From Deltaproteobacteria bacterium (GTDB taxonomy: Bacteria; Bdellovibrionota; FAC87; UBA2466): DNA of 36,289 bases. This document shows positions 24,470 through 32,683 of this stretch, piece by piece; positions within the stretch are counted from its first letter, which is position 1; every line of letters begins with the position of its first letter. A program made the position numbers and the translations under genes. Location: NCBI GenBank assembly GCA_900299195.1, contig OMIX01000018.1:1-36289 (forward strand), in the 5' to 3' direction. The notes beneath the pieces were generated by a model. The model worked only from the letters and a program-made list of their open reading frames with translations. It had not been told where the DNA came from and searched no databases.

Positions 24470-24498
24470 GTTATAACACTGCGTATAAAAACCTTCAA
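24470..24498 (-). promoter_or_regulatory. Sigma70-like promoter for the FadL-like/pan operon
   Basis: On the minus strand TTGAAG (24493-24498) and TATAAC (24470-24475) are separated by 17 bases. Just upstream lies a small inverted repeat, AAGTA and TACTT at 24502-24518, which could bind a regulator. The predicted start would be near 24463. Confidence 0.5.
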
Positions 24499-24604
24499 TG
24501 GAAGTATTGTAAGTACTTGAAAATAAATAACAAAAAAGCTTAATGCAGTTTGCGTAAGTCTAGATTTGATAGTGAGGGTCCTAGAACCTAGTGATTTCAG
24601 GTCC

Positions 24605-25417
24605 CTAGGGGCTTTTGCTGTGGTTTAGGAGCTCAATCCATTGGGCTTCATTAAGCTCTTCTGCTCGAGTGTTGGGGGAGAGACCTTGGGCTTCCATCGC
24701 TTTCATCCAATCCACTTCCGGAAACACCTGTTTTAAATTGCTTAACATTTTTTTTCGGGGATGTAGGAAGCCAGCTTTAATTATTTTAGACAGGGCATTT
24801 AGGTCTAAGTTTCTGGGATTTTGCGGCTCTAAAATCACGGCTTGAGATGCAACTGCAGGTGGCGGATAAAAAGCCCCACTCGGCAAAATTCCAAGATTAG
24901 TTATTTTAAAGTGGAGCTGGGCGATAATGCTCAAAGCTCCGTAAGCTTCTTGTCCGACTTTCGCTATCAGTCGTTCAGCAAACTCTTTTTGGAAAGTAAG
25001 AACCACTCTAGTTAAGAAAGGTTTTATTTCTACGAGTTTAAAAAAGACTGGGGAAGAAAGGTGATAAGGTAAATTAGAAAGTACAGCGACTTTGCCCGCT
25101 TTTTGGGCCAACTCTTCTAACGGGGCTTTAAGAACATCTCCTTCGATGAGCGAAATTCCAGGGTATTCTTCTCTTAAAAAAGCGGAGAGCTTTTTATCGT
25201 ACTCAAAGAGAGTCACAGGTGCTTTAGCTTTTTTTAATAGAATTTGAGTGAGCGCCCCTAGGCCTGGACCAATTTCCCAAATCGCATCTGGAGTAGGGCC
25301 ATCAGTCACCGCTTGAGTCAAGGTTTCTGCCCAATGAGGGGAGGTGAGAAAATTCTGGCTTAGCGATTTTCTCGCATTGGCCTGAAGGCGAGCTAAAATT
25401 TCTTTAGGGTGGGCCAT
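24605..25417 (-). CDS. rsmA: 16S rRNA dimethyladenosine transferase
   Basis: RsmA (KsgA) dimethylates two adjacent adenines near the 3' end of 16S rRNA during 30S maturation. The 270-residue sequence has SLSQNFL near the N-terminus, motif I WEIGPGLGALT, ISLIEGDVL, and the catalytic motif IV NLPYHLSSPVF. Late PRKKMLSNL and LSPNTRAEEL segments are typical. The ATG at 25417 overlaps the tsaD stop by one base (TAATG), so translation is coupled; the longer open frame upstream lies inside tsaD and is not used. Confidence 0.96.
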   Translation of the reverse strand: MAHPKEILARLQANARKSLSQNFLTSPHWAETLTQAVTDGPTPDAIWEIGPGLGALTQILLKKAKAPVTLFEYDKKLSAFLREEYPGISLIEGDVLKAPLEELAQKAGKVAVLSNLPYHLSSPVFFKLVEIKPFLTRVVLTFQKEFAERLIAKVGQEAYGALSIIAQLHFKITNLGILPSGAFYPPPAVASQAVILEPQNPRNLDLNALSKIIKAGFLHPRKKMLSNLKQVFPEVDWMKAMEAQGLSPNTRAEELNEAQWIELLNHSKSP

Positions 25418-26448
25418 TATTTTTGTCCTGAAAGAGTCGAAAGTTCTGCGAGATCTAAAGATGGATAAGCGGTAGTGTTCCAGGGTTCTGGAATCAGTTT
25501 GTCGTGTTTGGCGTAATATCCCGCGAGCAGCGCCACCATAGCAGCATTGTCGGTGCAATGTTTGGGAATAGGGAAGTGGGCTTGCGGAAGTTTTTGTCTC
25601 AAACGCGAGTTACACGCTACTCCTCCGGTCAATACCAGAGTGGGCACACCTAGAGATTTCTGACTTTGAATGAGTTTTTCAACGACTGCATCCAAAATAG
25701 CTTCTTGGGCTGAGGCCGCAATCGCTAAAACTTCATCTAAGTTGGAAAGATCTGTTTTCTTAACTTGCAACGCAACTGCTGTTTTTAATCCTGAAAAAGA
25801 CAGGGTATGAGCTTCGGTTTTGGCTCTAGGGAATTTATATCGTTTCCGGTGTTCTTCAGTAGCAGACTCTCTGACCCACTTATCTATTTTAGGGCCAGCG
25901 GGGTAGGAGAGTTGTAAAAGTTTGCCCACTTTATCGAAAGCTTCTCCAGCGGCATCGTCCAGAGTTCCTCCAAGCCAAGTATATTGAAATAGAGAGTGGA
26001 CATGGAAAATTTCAGTGTGGCCTCCGCTGACTACACACGCAATCCAAGGAAAAGGAGGCGGCTCTTGCCCATTTAAAGTCGCAAGCAGTGGCGAAAAAAG
26101 ATGGGCTTCAATATGGTTTAAAGTTGAAAACGGTTTTTCGGTTGCAAAAGCAAGTGACTTGGTAAAAGAAAGTCCCACTAAAAGAGCTCCAATCAGTCCA
26201 GGCCGGTTTGTGACGACGTAATGATCGATTTCAGAAGCTTTGAGCTGAGCTATTTCAAGGGCTTCGTGTACCGCTAGCGGTAACCCCTTGAGGTGTTCTC
26301 GGCTTGCGATTTCGGGGACGATACCACCAAATTTTTTCATACTGTCCACATGCGAATGCACAACATCACTCAGCAGCTTCCACTGAGCTGTATCAATAAT
26401 GGCTGCGCAGGATTCGTCGCAGGAAGTATCAACCGCTAAAATTTTCAT
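25417..26448 (-). CDS. tsaD: tRNA N6-adenosine threonylcarbamoyltransferase
   Basis: TsaD transfers threonylcarbamoyl to A37 of ANN-decoding tRNAs, with TsaB and TsaE. The 343-residue product is of normal length. It starts MKILAVDTSCDESCAA, carries the metal-binding H112 and H116 in NHIEAH, then CVVSGGHTEI, LSFSGLKTA, LTGGVACNSRLR and CTDNAAM. The ATG at 26448 fits the family start; an in-frame TTG 13 codons upstream is unlikely. No clear Shine-Dalgarno sequence precedes it. It is coupled to rsmA. tcdA in this window would act on its product. Confidence 0.96.
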   Translation of the reverse strand: MKILAVDTSCDESCAAIIDTAQWKLLSDVVHSHVDSMKKFGGIVPEIASREHLKGLPLAVHEALEIAQLKASEIDHYVVTNRPGLIGALLVGLSFTKSLAFATEKPFSTLNHIEAHLFSPLLATLNGQEPPPFPWIACVVSGGHTEIFHVHSLFQYTWLGGTLDDAAGEAFDKVGKLLQLSYPAGPKIDKWVRESATEEHRKRYKFPRAKTEAHTLSFSGLKTAVALQVKKTDLSNLDEVLAIAASAQEAILDAVVEKLIQSQKSLGVPTLVLTGGVACNSRLRQKLPQAHFPIPKHCTDNAAMVALLAGYYAKHDKLIPEPWNTTAYPSLDLAELSTLSGQK

Positions 26449-26552
26449 AGGCTTTGGCAGATAATCACGTCTCGTCTTTTTTTGCAAAGGATTGCTGAGG
26501 ATTGAAAGGTTTTGATCAGAGAAAATCTCTTTTTTTCATCGGAGATTAATAA

Positions 26553-28004
26553 TTACAAACCTGATTTATCGTAAGATGACTTTTTTGAACCCCAGCATCG
26601 GTTAATGATATCAGTGGATTTTAGGAATTGGTAAAAGCAAAAAAAGCAAGAAAACAGGGTAACTGAAATAAGAACGGCTAGTGAGCAACCTTGAATTGCG
26701 TATTTTTTGAGATGGGAAAATTGTAAAAAGAGTTCCTTGTCTTTGAAAAAACTAAAAGCGGAGAAAAAGATGGGTGATAGTCCCACAGGTTCTAGTACAA
26801 ACTTCCTAAGATAAGCCGGTGTCTCACTTCCATCATAAGCCGTATAAGATGAACTTAATCCCCCTTCAAAGGTATAGAGTCTTGTCCAATTGTAAGCATC
26901 GGCTCCAGTCCAAACAAAAAGCGTGTACCATAAACAGCCGAAAATCAGAGCAGCCTTTATCACTTTTTGAATCGAACGGGAAAAGCTCGGCCCAAGTTCC
27001 AGCAGGATTTGCAGTACGGCAACATAGCTTCCGATAAAAAATCGGAAGTGGGGACCATCTGTTTTCCAATGACCTCGGTGGCCCGCATTAAAGAAAAACA
27101 CCGCTAACATCCAAACGATGCCGGCTCTGGATGTCCAGGAAAGCTTTCGAAAGTGGATAAACCCCAGGATTAAAGTAACGGTCCATAAAGGCAAATATAG
27201 AAAAATGCTCTCAACCGGAGATAAGATGACCTGTAGCAGGGAATCTTTTGATATTGATTGTGCGATAGTTGAAATTTTCATGTTCGCATGTCCGTGAATC
27301 ATGCCCAACCAAATTCCAACTGCTGCAATTACAAGACATACTAAAATTCCCAAGGTTGCGAGTTTTCTGGACCGTGGAGTCTCGAAGCTAAAACCTTTGT
27401 CATCTAAAATGGCGCCCAGGACGAGTAAAACAATCAACAAATCATTCAAACGGATTAAGGAAAGCCAAAGTGAAAAAACTAAAGCCATAGAAAATTTTTT
27501 TTCTTGAATAAAAACCAAAATAAGAAATGCTACCAGAAGCTCTGTGGCATGAGCCATCGTAGTCAATCGAGTTGCAAAGTCTAAGGCGGGAACATTGAGC
27601 AAGAAGAGCAGTGCTGTCATTCCAGAATAATTTGAAGTTGCAATATTTCTTGGCGAGCGGACTTGAATTAATTTATCAATTTGAAAAAGAGTCAAACCCC
27701 AACAGCCAAAGGAAAAAAGTCCCAGCAATGGCATCAACCAATCTTCAAATCCATAGGACGAGATTTGGCTTAATAGGGCTGCCAGTCCGGCTACGGGCAC
27801 CCACGATAAAACCACCCCTGGAAGATGTGTGGTTAAATAACAAGCGGGGTAGTTGAGTCCTAAGAGTTTATGTAGCGATTCAAGGTAACAGGTTTCATCA
27901 ACATAGCTGATAGTAAATGCCCATCGGGCTCGAAAAAAAAGAAGAAAGACGACAAAGCAAGAAAATAGTAGAAAATGTTTTCGTGAAGAATTTGAATAAT
28001 TCAT
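26553..28004 (-). CDS. Polytopic membrane protein, possible GT-C glycosyltransferase
   Basis: The 483-residue protein has about twelve hydrophobic segments. After the first helix comes the loop YVDETCYLESLHKLLGLNYP, with an acidic pair and a following H-x-PG element (THLPGVVLS), a layout like GT-C glycosyltransferases, where an acidic residue in the first periplasmic loop is catalytic. No close family can be named. A small weak hairpin (AATCTC/GAGATT, 26524-26547) follows the stop codon. It lies between the tsaD-rsmA unit and the TadG-like gene, all on the same strand but with gaps of about 100 to 160 bases, so it is probably transcribed alone. Confidence 0.6.
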   Translation of the reverse strand: MNYSNSSRKHFLLFSCFVVFLLFFRARWAFTISYVDETCYLESLHKLLGLNYPACYLTTHLPGVVLSWVPVAGLAALLSQISSYGFEDWLMPLLGLFSFGCWGLTLFQIDKLIQVRSPRNIATSNYSGMTALLFLLNVPALDFATRLTTMAHATELLVAFLILVFIQEKKFSMALVFSLWLSLIRLNDLLIVLLVLGAILDDKGFSFETPRSRKLATLGILVCLVIAAVGIWLGMIHGHANMKISTIAQSISKDSLLQVILSPVESIFLYLPLWTVTLILGFIHFRKLSWTSRAGIVWMLAVFFFNAGHRGHWKTDGPHFRFFIGSYVAVLQILLELGPSFSRSIQKVIKAALIFGCLWYTLFVWTGADAYNWTRLYTFEGGLSSSYTAYDGSETPAYLRKFVLEPVGLSPIFFSAFSFFKDKELFLQFSHLKKYAIQGCSLAVLISVTLFSCFFCFYQFLKSTDIINRCWGSKKSSYDKSGL

Positions 28005-28098
28005 AAGGTTAAAGGACGGTTTGAATACTTAAGATCGTAGCTGGGTCTCAAGGTTAGGTCAATATTACTGCTCAAACTCCTTTGGCTCCGAAAGATAT

Positions 28099-28167
28099 TT
28101 AAGACAATTGCTTCAGCGCCATTAAATTCGTCTTAAGAAATCGGTGCGATGGGTAGAATTGTCTTAA
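28099..28167. repeat. 11-bp inverted repeat around the TadG-like gene's stop
   Basis: TTAAGACAATT (28099-28109) is the exact reverse complement of AATTGTCTTAA (28157-28167), with 47 bases between. A further GTCTTAA lies between the arms near 28130. The right arm covers the stop codon of the TadG-like gene. No T-run follows, so it may be an operator or an mRNA end structure rather than a standard terminator. Confidence 0.5.
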
Positions 28168-29999
28168 TGTAATATCTTATTCAGATTCGGGTCTCCGGTG
28201 GGTTTGTTGGCTAAAGGTACAGTACCTCCGGCTGTGCTTTGAACTTCTAGGAATCGCATTAACCCATCAAACGAAATAAACTTAACCGAGTAGCCGATTC
28301 TTCCGGGTTGGCCGTTAGGAGTCCACCCACTATGAATTTGTTCTCGACTCGCAAACCCAAATTCGTTGGGATTGTCTTTCACAAGATCAAATTGACTAAC
28401 GCCAGTGGTAGAGTGGGAACCGATTTGTTCATTTGCATAATTTCCGTAGTCGCCGCCTCCTCCGGGAGGCGCGTTAACTTGAATCCATCCGGGCCCTCGG
28501 TTTTGAGAACTTAAATTTCTAAAATAGGGGTTGGTTCTGGGCGGCTGAGTGGTAATCACAGTATTGTCGGGCGCTGAGGCTTCAAGAAAGTCTGGAAACA
28601 GCGCCAAGGCAAAATTAGGTTCTTCGTAATCATTATTGATGTTGCCACCCGGATCGGGAAATACGGTGAAAAACATCGAGTCAAAAATAGTGGGGGCTCT
28701 CACGAGTTGTAAAGCAGCTCGAATATCAGCTCTATCAGGTTCCGGCCAGCCGGTATTTTGATTTCCGTCGGGGCGACCTTGATCATTAAAGGGATGGAAG
28801 CGATCAAACAAGGCCAATAATTTAGCGTTTAAAATTCCTAAATTGTCATTAGGAACAAAACTGAAGTTGATCATCGGATTGTCGTTGTTGGGTCGTCCCG
28901 GAATGGGCAGCAAGAAATCGGTGTTACTCTTAGGCCCAACTCGGCCTCCGAAGGGTTTTGCAGCTGCAAAGGCTTCGAGGTTGGGAAAAGTGGATTCCAC
29001 CCATTTTGCAGGCATAAAAAGCAGTCGAGGTTTGGCTGAAACTTTTACGGCGAAGTAGGTCATGATTTCCTGCTGTTTTTCAAAACCCGCAATGATTGGA
29101 ATGGTGTCGGTTCTTTTGGGAATCGCAACGCAACCACTTCCTGCCGTGCTGAAATCATAATAAAAAAGTTTAGTCCCCGTGGAGTATTCTCTAAGCTCTA
29201 AATAACGATTTCCATTGGGTCTAAGAACCTCAATGCGAAAGTTGTCTTGTCGATTGGAGAGACTTAAATTTCTTCTCACTGTTTCGTAAACAGACTTCAT
29301 GAGAGGGTGACTGGTATTTTCCGAAGGTGTTTCCGAGGCCATGTCTTCATTGAGAAACGATTCCAACTTTCTTACTTGGTCGGCGTGAAATTGAGCTCGT
29401 TGAATATAAACTTGAGATAAGTGGTTTACTAAAGCTCGGTTGTCAAAAGCTGCAGCTCGGCATTGAGTGTCGGCGATGTCTCTAATCCGAGTGAGCTGTT
29501 GATTTAATGCGACTTGGAAGGGGTCGAAAGAAGCGATCACTGGTGGAACCACGATCGGGGGCAAGCCCCCAGTGCGAGGATCAGCATTGGCGCAGAGGTT
29601 GGTGATTTTCTGATAACTCACTCCAGAGAGTGAGCGATACCCATGGGCCTGTTGGCAAACAAAAGGTTGGTGAGACGATTGCTGATTGCCGCCTCGAATG
29701 AAACCATTGCCCCGGGGAAATTCTCGGTTGTGGCGGGCATGAGTCACATTCACTCTCATCGCCAATTCTTTGAGGTCTTGTCTTAAGTGGTAGTTCACTT
29801 GACCGATTTGATTGAGCGTTCTCGCCTGCCACGCAGCACCCGTATAAGCGGCAGTGTCTGCTGCGATCTGCAAATTAATTTTATTATTAATGAGGTGGGC
29901 AAAATCGACCACAAAAGCGAAAAGGATAAACATGAAAGTAAAAACCAGAGCGAACAAAATGGCTACTTGTCCTCTTTCGTTTTTAACCCCAAACCTCAT
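28164..29999 (-). CDS. TadG-like protein with TadE/G N-terminal domain
   Basis: The 611-residue product begins with the TadE/TadG signature: NERGQVAILFALVFTFMFIL as a membrane anchor, then VVDFAHLINNKINLQIAADTAAYTGAAW. Such proteins belong to Flp/Tad pilus systems, but standalone large versions are common and of unclear role. The remaining 540 residues are soluble, probably on the outside of the inner membrane, with Pro/Asn/Gly-rich stretches toward the C-terminus. No other tad gene is near, so pilus function is not supported by context. A TATAAT at 30006-30011 would place the transcript start at about the ATG itself, and no well-spaced ribosome binding site is present. Confidence 0.8.
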   Translation of the reverse strand: MRFGVKNERGQVAILFALVFTFMFILFAFVVDFAHLINNKINLQIAADTAAYTGAAWQARTLNQIGQVNYHLRQDLKELAMRVNVTHARHNREFPRGNGFIRGGNQQSSHQPFVCQQAHGYRSLSGVSYQKITNLCANADPRTGGLPPIVVPPVIASFDPFQVALNQQLTRIRDIADTQCRAAAFDNRALVNHLSQVYIQRAQFHADQVRKLESFLNEDMASETPSENTSHPLMKSVYETVRRNLSLSNRQDNFRIEVLRPNGNRYLELREYSTGTKLFYYDFSTAGSGCVAIPKRTDTIPIIAGFEKQQEIMTYFAVKVSAKPRLLFMPAKWVESTFPNLEAFAAAKPFGGRVGPKSNTDFLLPIPGRPNNDNPMINFSFVPNDNLGILNAKLLALFDRFHPFNDQGRPDGNQNTGWPEPDRADIRAALQLVRAPTIFDSMFFTVFPDPGGNINNDYEEPNFALALFPDFLEASAPDNTVITTQPPRTNPYFRNLSSQNRGPGWIQVNAPPGGGGDYGNYANEQIGSHSTTGVSQFDLVKDNPNEFGFASREQIHSGWTPNGQPGRIGYSVKFISFDGLMRFLEVQSTAGGTVPLANKPTGDPNLNKILH

Positions 30000-30251
30000 A
30001 ATAAGATTATACTCCGCGTTAAATATTAAAGGGAATCCCCTGTAAGGTTATCGGGAAAAAGATTCATTATTTTAAGGGTTTATTTCAGCTGAAAAAGAGC
30101 GTAATTTCTTCAAAGTGAACATAATTTGTACAGTCATTTTAAAGGCTAAAGTGATGTGTTTAACCCACGACCCTATTTGAAGAAAGACCGAGACATTTCT
30201 TCTTAGGATTTAGATAGTTTTTTCCGATAGAGCATCAAAGGAGCCCACACC

Positions 30252-31706
30252 ATGAAGAGAAAAGGTCATCTATTTTTTAGCACCTTCTTAGGAATTATCG
30301 CAGGCATTACTCTCACTTTAGGGTTAGGTGCTTATCAGGTCGTTTCAGCTGCACCCAATTATGCCCAGTTAGATGTTTTCACTAAAGTGCTTCATTTTGT
30401 CCAGACCAACTATGTGGAAGAAGTGGATTCTAAAAAGTTGATCGAGGGGGCTATTAAAGGAATGTTAGCTACTTTGGATCCCCATACAGTTTATTTACCT
30501 GCTGAGCAATTTAAAGAAATGCAAGTAGATACCAGTGGAAAGTTTGGGGGATTAGGCATTGAGATTTCTATTAATGAGGGATATCTCACGGTGGTCACGC
30601 CTATAGAAGATACTCCAGCCTTCACTGCAGGGGTTGAGCCAGGCGATAAAATTCTCATCATCGAGGACAAAGCTAAAAAAATTAAAAAAGAAACCAAAGG
30701 CATGACCCTTCAAGAAGCGGTTAATTTAATGAGAGGGGAAAAAGGCACCAAAGTAACGATCCATATTGCTCGCAAGGGAGCCGACAAACTTTTGCCTATC
30801 GAAATTAAGCGCGACATTATTAAAGTTGTTGCCATTAAAGGGGGAATGATTGAGCCCGATTACGCTTGGCTTAGAATCACCAACTTTCAAGCCAACACAG
30901 GCCGTGATTTAAGAAAGAAAATCGAGCAATTGAGCAAAGAAAACGGAAAGCCACTCCAAGGGGCAGTGCTTGATTTAAGAGCTAATCCCGGAGGATTGTT
31001 AGAAGAAGCCGTCAATGTTTCAGGACTTTTCCTAGATAAACAACTTCCTGTCGTTTCTACGATGGGACGAAACAAAGCCAAAAAAGAGGTGGAGTTTGCT
31101 CGAGGGGAAAATCCGTATAAAAATTTCCGATTGGTAGTGTTGGTGAATGAAGCGAGCGCCAGTGCTTCAGAAATTGTGGCTGGGGCCCTTCAAGATCACA
31201 AGCGAGCTATTATCGTCGGTAAACCTACTTTTGGTAAAGGTTCAGTTCAAACGGTCATTGATTTAGAAAATCAAGCAGGCCTGAAATTAACCGTAGCCCG
31301 TTACTACACGCCCAGTGGAAAATCGATTCAGTCGAAAGGGATAGTTCCTGATATCGAAGTGGATCGTTTAGATACCGCTTTAATTGATAAGGCTCGTAAA
31401 GGGAAATATTTAAGAGAGGCGGATCTCGAAGGTCATTTGATTAACGAGCTCGGAGAGGCTTCAAATAAAGAGGATTCTTCTGAAGATCCCACCAAAGTGA
31501 CCAAAGGCGAAAAAGGGGACAAAGAAGACAAAGATAAACGTCCTATCCGTGAAAAAGACGGAAAAAAAGTTCGAGTGGACGATCCGAAAGAGTTCATTAA
31601 GACCGACTTCCAGTTGCAACAAGCTTTATCTTACTTGAAAGCTTGGAACATTTTTGAAGCGGTTTCGGACCAAGCTCGCGCCGTAAAAAGCGCTTCTGCA
31701 AAATGA
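30252..31706 (+). CDS. CtpA-type C-terminal processing peptidase (S41)
   Basis: The 484-residue product is a tail-specific protease of the periplasm. It has an N-terminal signal anchor (about 8-33), a PDZ domain (about 95-180; FGGLGIEIS, GDKILII), and the S41 core with catalytic S304 in NEASASASEI and K329 in TFGKGSVQ, 25 residues apart as usual. PSGKSIQSKGIVPDI closes the core. Residues 403-445 form a highly charged Lys/Asp/Glu linker before a helical C-terminus. A strong AAAGGAG precedes the ATG. The next gene, a lipoprotein, overlaps its stop by four bases, so they are translated together. CtpA proteases often work with a lipoprotein adaptor, which makes that neighbour interesting. Confidence 0.95.
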   Translation: MKRKGHLFFSTFLGIIAGITLTLGLGAYQVVSAAPNYAQLDVFTKVLHFVQTNYVEEVDSKKLIEGAIKGMLATLDPHTVYLPAEQFKEMQVDTSGKFGGLGIEISINEGYLTVVTPIEDTPAFTAGVEPGDKILIIEDKAKKIKKETKGMTLQEAVNLMRGEKGTKVTIHIARKGADKLLPIEIKRDIIKVVAIKGGMIEPDYAWLRITNFQANTGRDLRKKIEQLSKENGKPLQGAVLDLRANPGGLLEEAVNVSGLFLDKQLPVVSTMGRNKAKKEVEFARGENPYKNFRLVVLVNEASASASEIVAGALQDHKRAIIVGKPTFGKGSVQTVIDLENQAGLKLTVARYYTPSGKSIQSKGIVPDIEVDRLDTALIDKARKGKYLREADLEGHLINELGEASNKEDSSEDPTKVTKGEKGDKEDKDKRPIREKDGKKVRVDDPKEFIKTDFQLQQALSYLKAWNIFEAVSDQARAVKSASAK

Positions 31707-32683
31707 AAAAAGTTAAATGTTTCTTCCTCGGGGCGATGGCATTAGCCATCGCCTCGTGTGTTTCTCAGCCCTCAACTTCCTCCTCGTCCCCATCCGTGGT
31801 AAGGCTACGTTTTCAAAATATGCTGGGCCTTAAGCTTTTACACGCGGGCTGTTCAATTAAAAACTTGGGTGGAGTCGAGAGAATGTGCCAGTTTGCTCAA
31901 AGTCATCCTGCAGATTGGGTGTTTCAAATTGGCCCTAGTTTTACTGAAATGCTGGGAGATCCTGAAACCGTTCAAGAACGTGAGAGCAAGCGACGAGCTT
32001 TGTGGAAAATTTGGGAAATTCAAAAAGTCGCATTTTACTCTGTAGACGCTATCGACCTTAATCCTTCTCTTCAAGCTTTTCTTAAAACTCATGAGACAAG
32101 CCAAATTTCACTCGTGAGTTCTAACATTGTTTTAAAAAATGGAAAGCTCCCATTTCAACCTTTTTGGATTAAAGAATTTTTTGGAAAAAAAATAGCGTTT
32201 TTAAGTTTTTCTGAAAAACCCGAAAAACAAAGTGATGCAAGTTGGAAAGTCGAGCCATTAGAAGTGGCTTTTGAAAAAATCAATAAAGAGATAGGGTCCC
32301 AAACTGATGTGTTTTATGTTTTGGGCGCTTTATCTCCAACTAGCCGAAGCCAAATTTCAGCTTTAACTTCAAAACCCATTTTGTTTCTGGGGGGAAGCCT
32401 GGAAGAAGATAATTCAACTCATCTGGAAGCAGAGGGCGAAAAAGATTTTGGGGCTAGAACGGCTTCTTTCGGTAGAGGGTTTGGAGAGTTAGCGGTAGGG
32501 AACTTTGAAACCGATCTCTGGGGAAAACCTAGGCAAGCTGAATTAGGCGGTTTATCCCATTCTTTTTGGTCTTATCTTCTTTCCCCTGGAGAGTTAGTGT
32601 TTAACGAGTGTTCAAGAATCTTAGAAAAAACAAAGCCCCAGTCGTTGCCGACTGAGGCTTCAAAGTCTTACAAAGGTTTGTAA
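31703..32683 (+). CDS. Lipoprotein with a degenerate metallophosphoesterase-like fold
   Basis: The 326-residue product has a lipobox, LAIASC, with the lipidated C19, so it is anchored to a membrane from the periplasm. After a Ser-rich linker, segments such as ADWVFQIGPSF, KKIAFLSFSEKP and TDVFYVLGALSPTSRSQISAL resemble the order of strands in 5'-nucleotidase (UshA-like) metallophosphoesterases. The metal-binding Asp/His/Asn residues of that family are not visible, so if related it is probably not an enzyme. Its ATGA start overlaps the stop of the ctpA-type gene, showing co-translation; an adaptor or substrate role for that protease is inference. Its stop codon directly abuts the next gene's stop on the other strand. 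Confidence 0.75.
   Translation: MKKVKCFFLGAMALAIASCVSQPSTSSSSPSVVRLRFQNMLGLKLLHAGCSIKNLGGVERMCQFAQSHPADWVFQIGPSFTEMLGDPETVQERESKRRALWKIWEIQKVAFYSVDAIDLNPSLQAFLKTHETSQISLVSSNIVLKNGKLPFQPFWIKEFFGKKIAFLSFSEKPEKQSDASWKVEPLEVAFEKINKEIGSQTDVFYVLGALSPTSRSQISALTSKPILFLGGSLEEDNSTHLEAEGEKDFGARTASFGRGFGELAVGNFETDLWGKPRQAELGGLSHSFWSYLLSPGELVFNECSRILEKTKPQSLPTEASKSYKGL

Noticed and set aside
24564-24605. Hairpin after rsmA as terminator
   Set aside because: GGGACC and GGACCC pair only with a central mismatch, and no T-run follows.
25418-25558. 47-codon N-terminal extension of rsmA
   Set aside because: The extension lies inside tsaD and is Arg/Cys-rich; the family start fits the ATG at 25417 that overlaps the tsaD stop.
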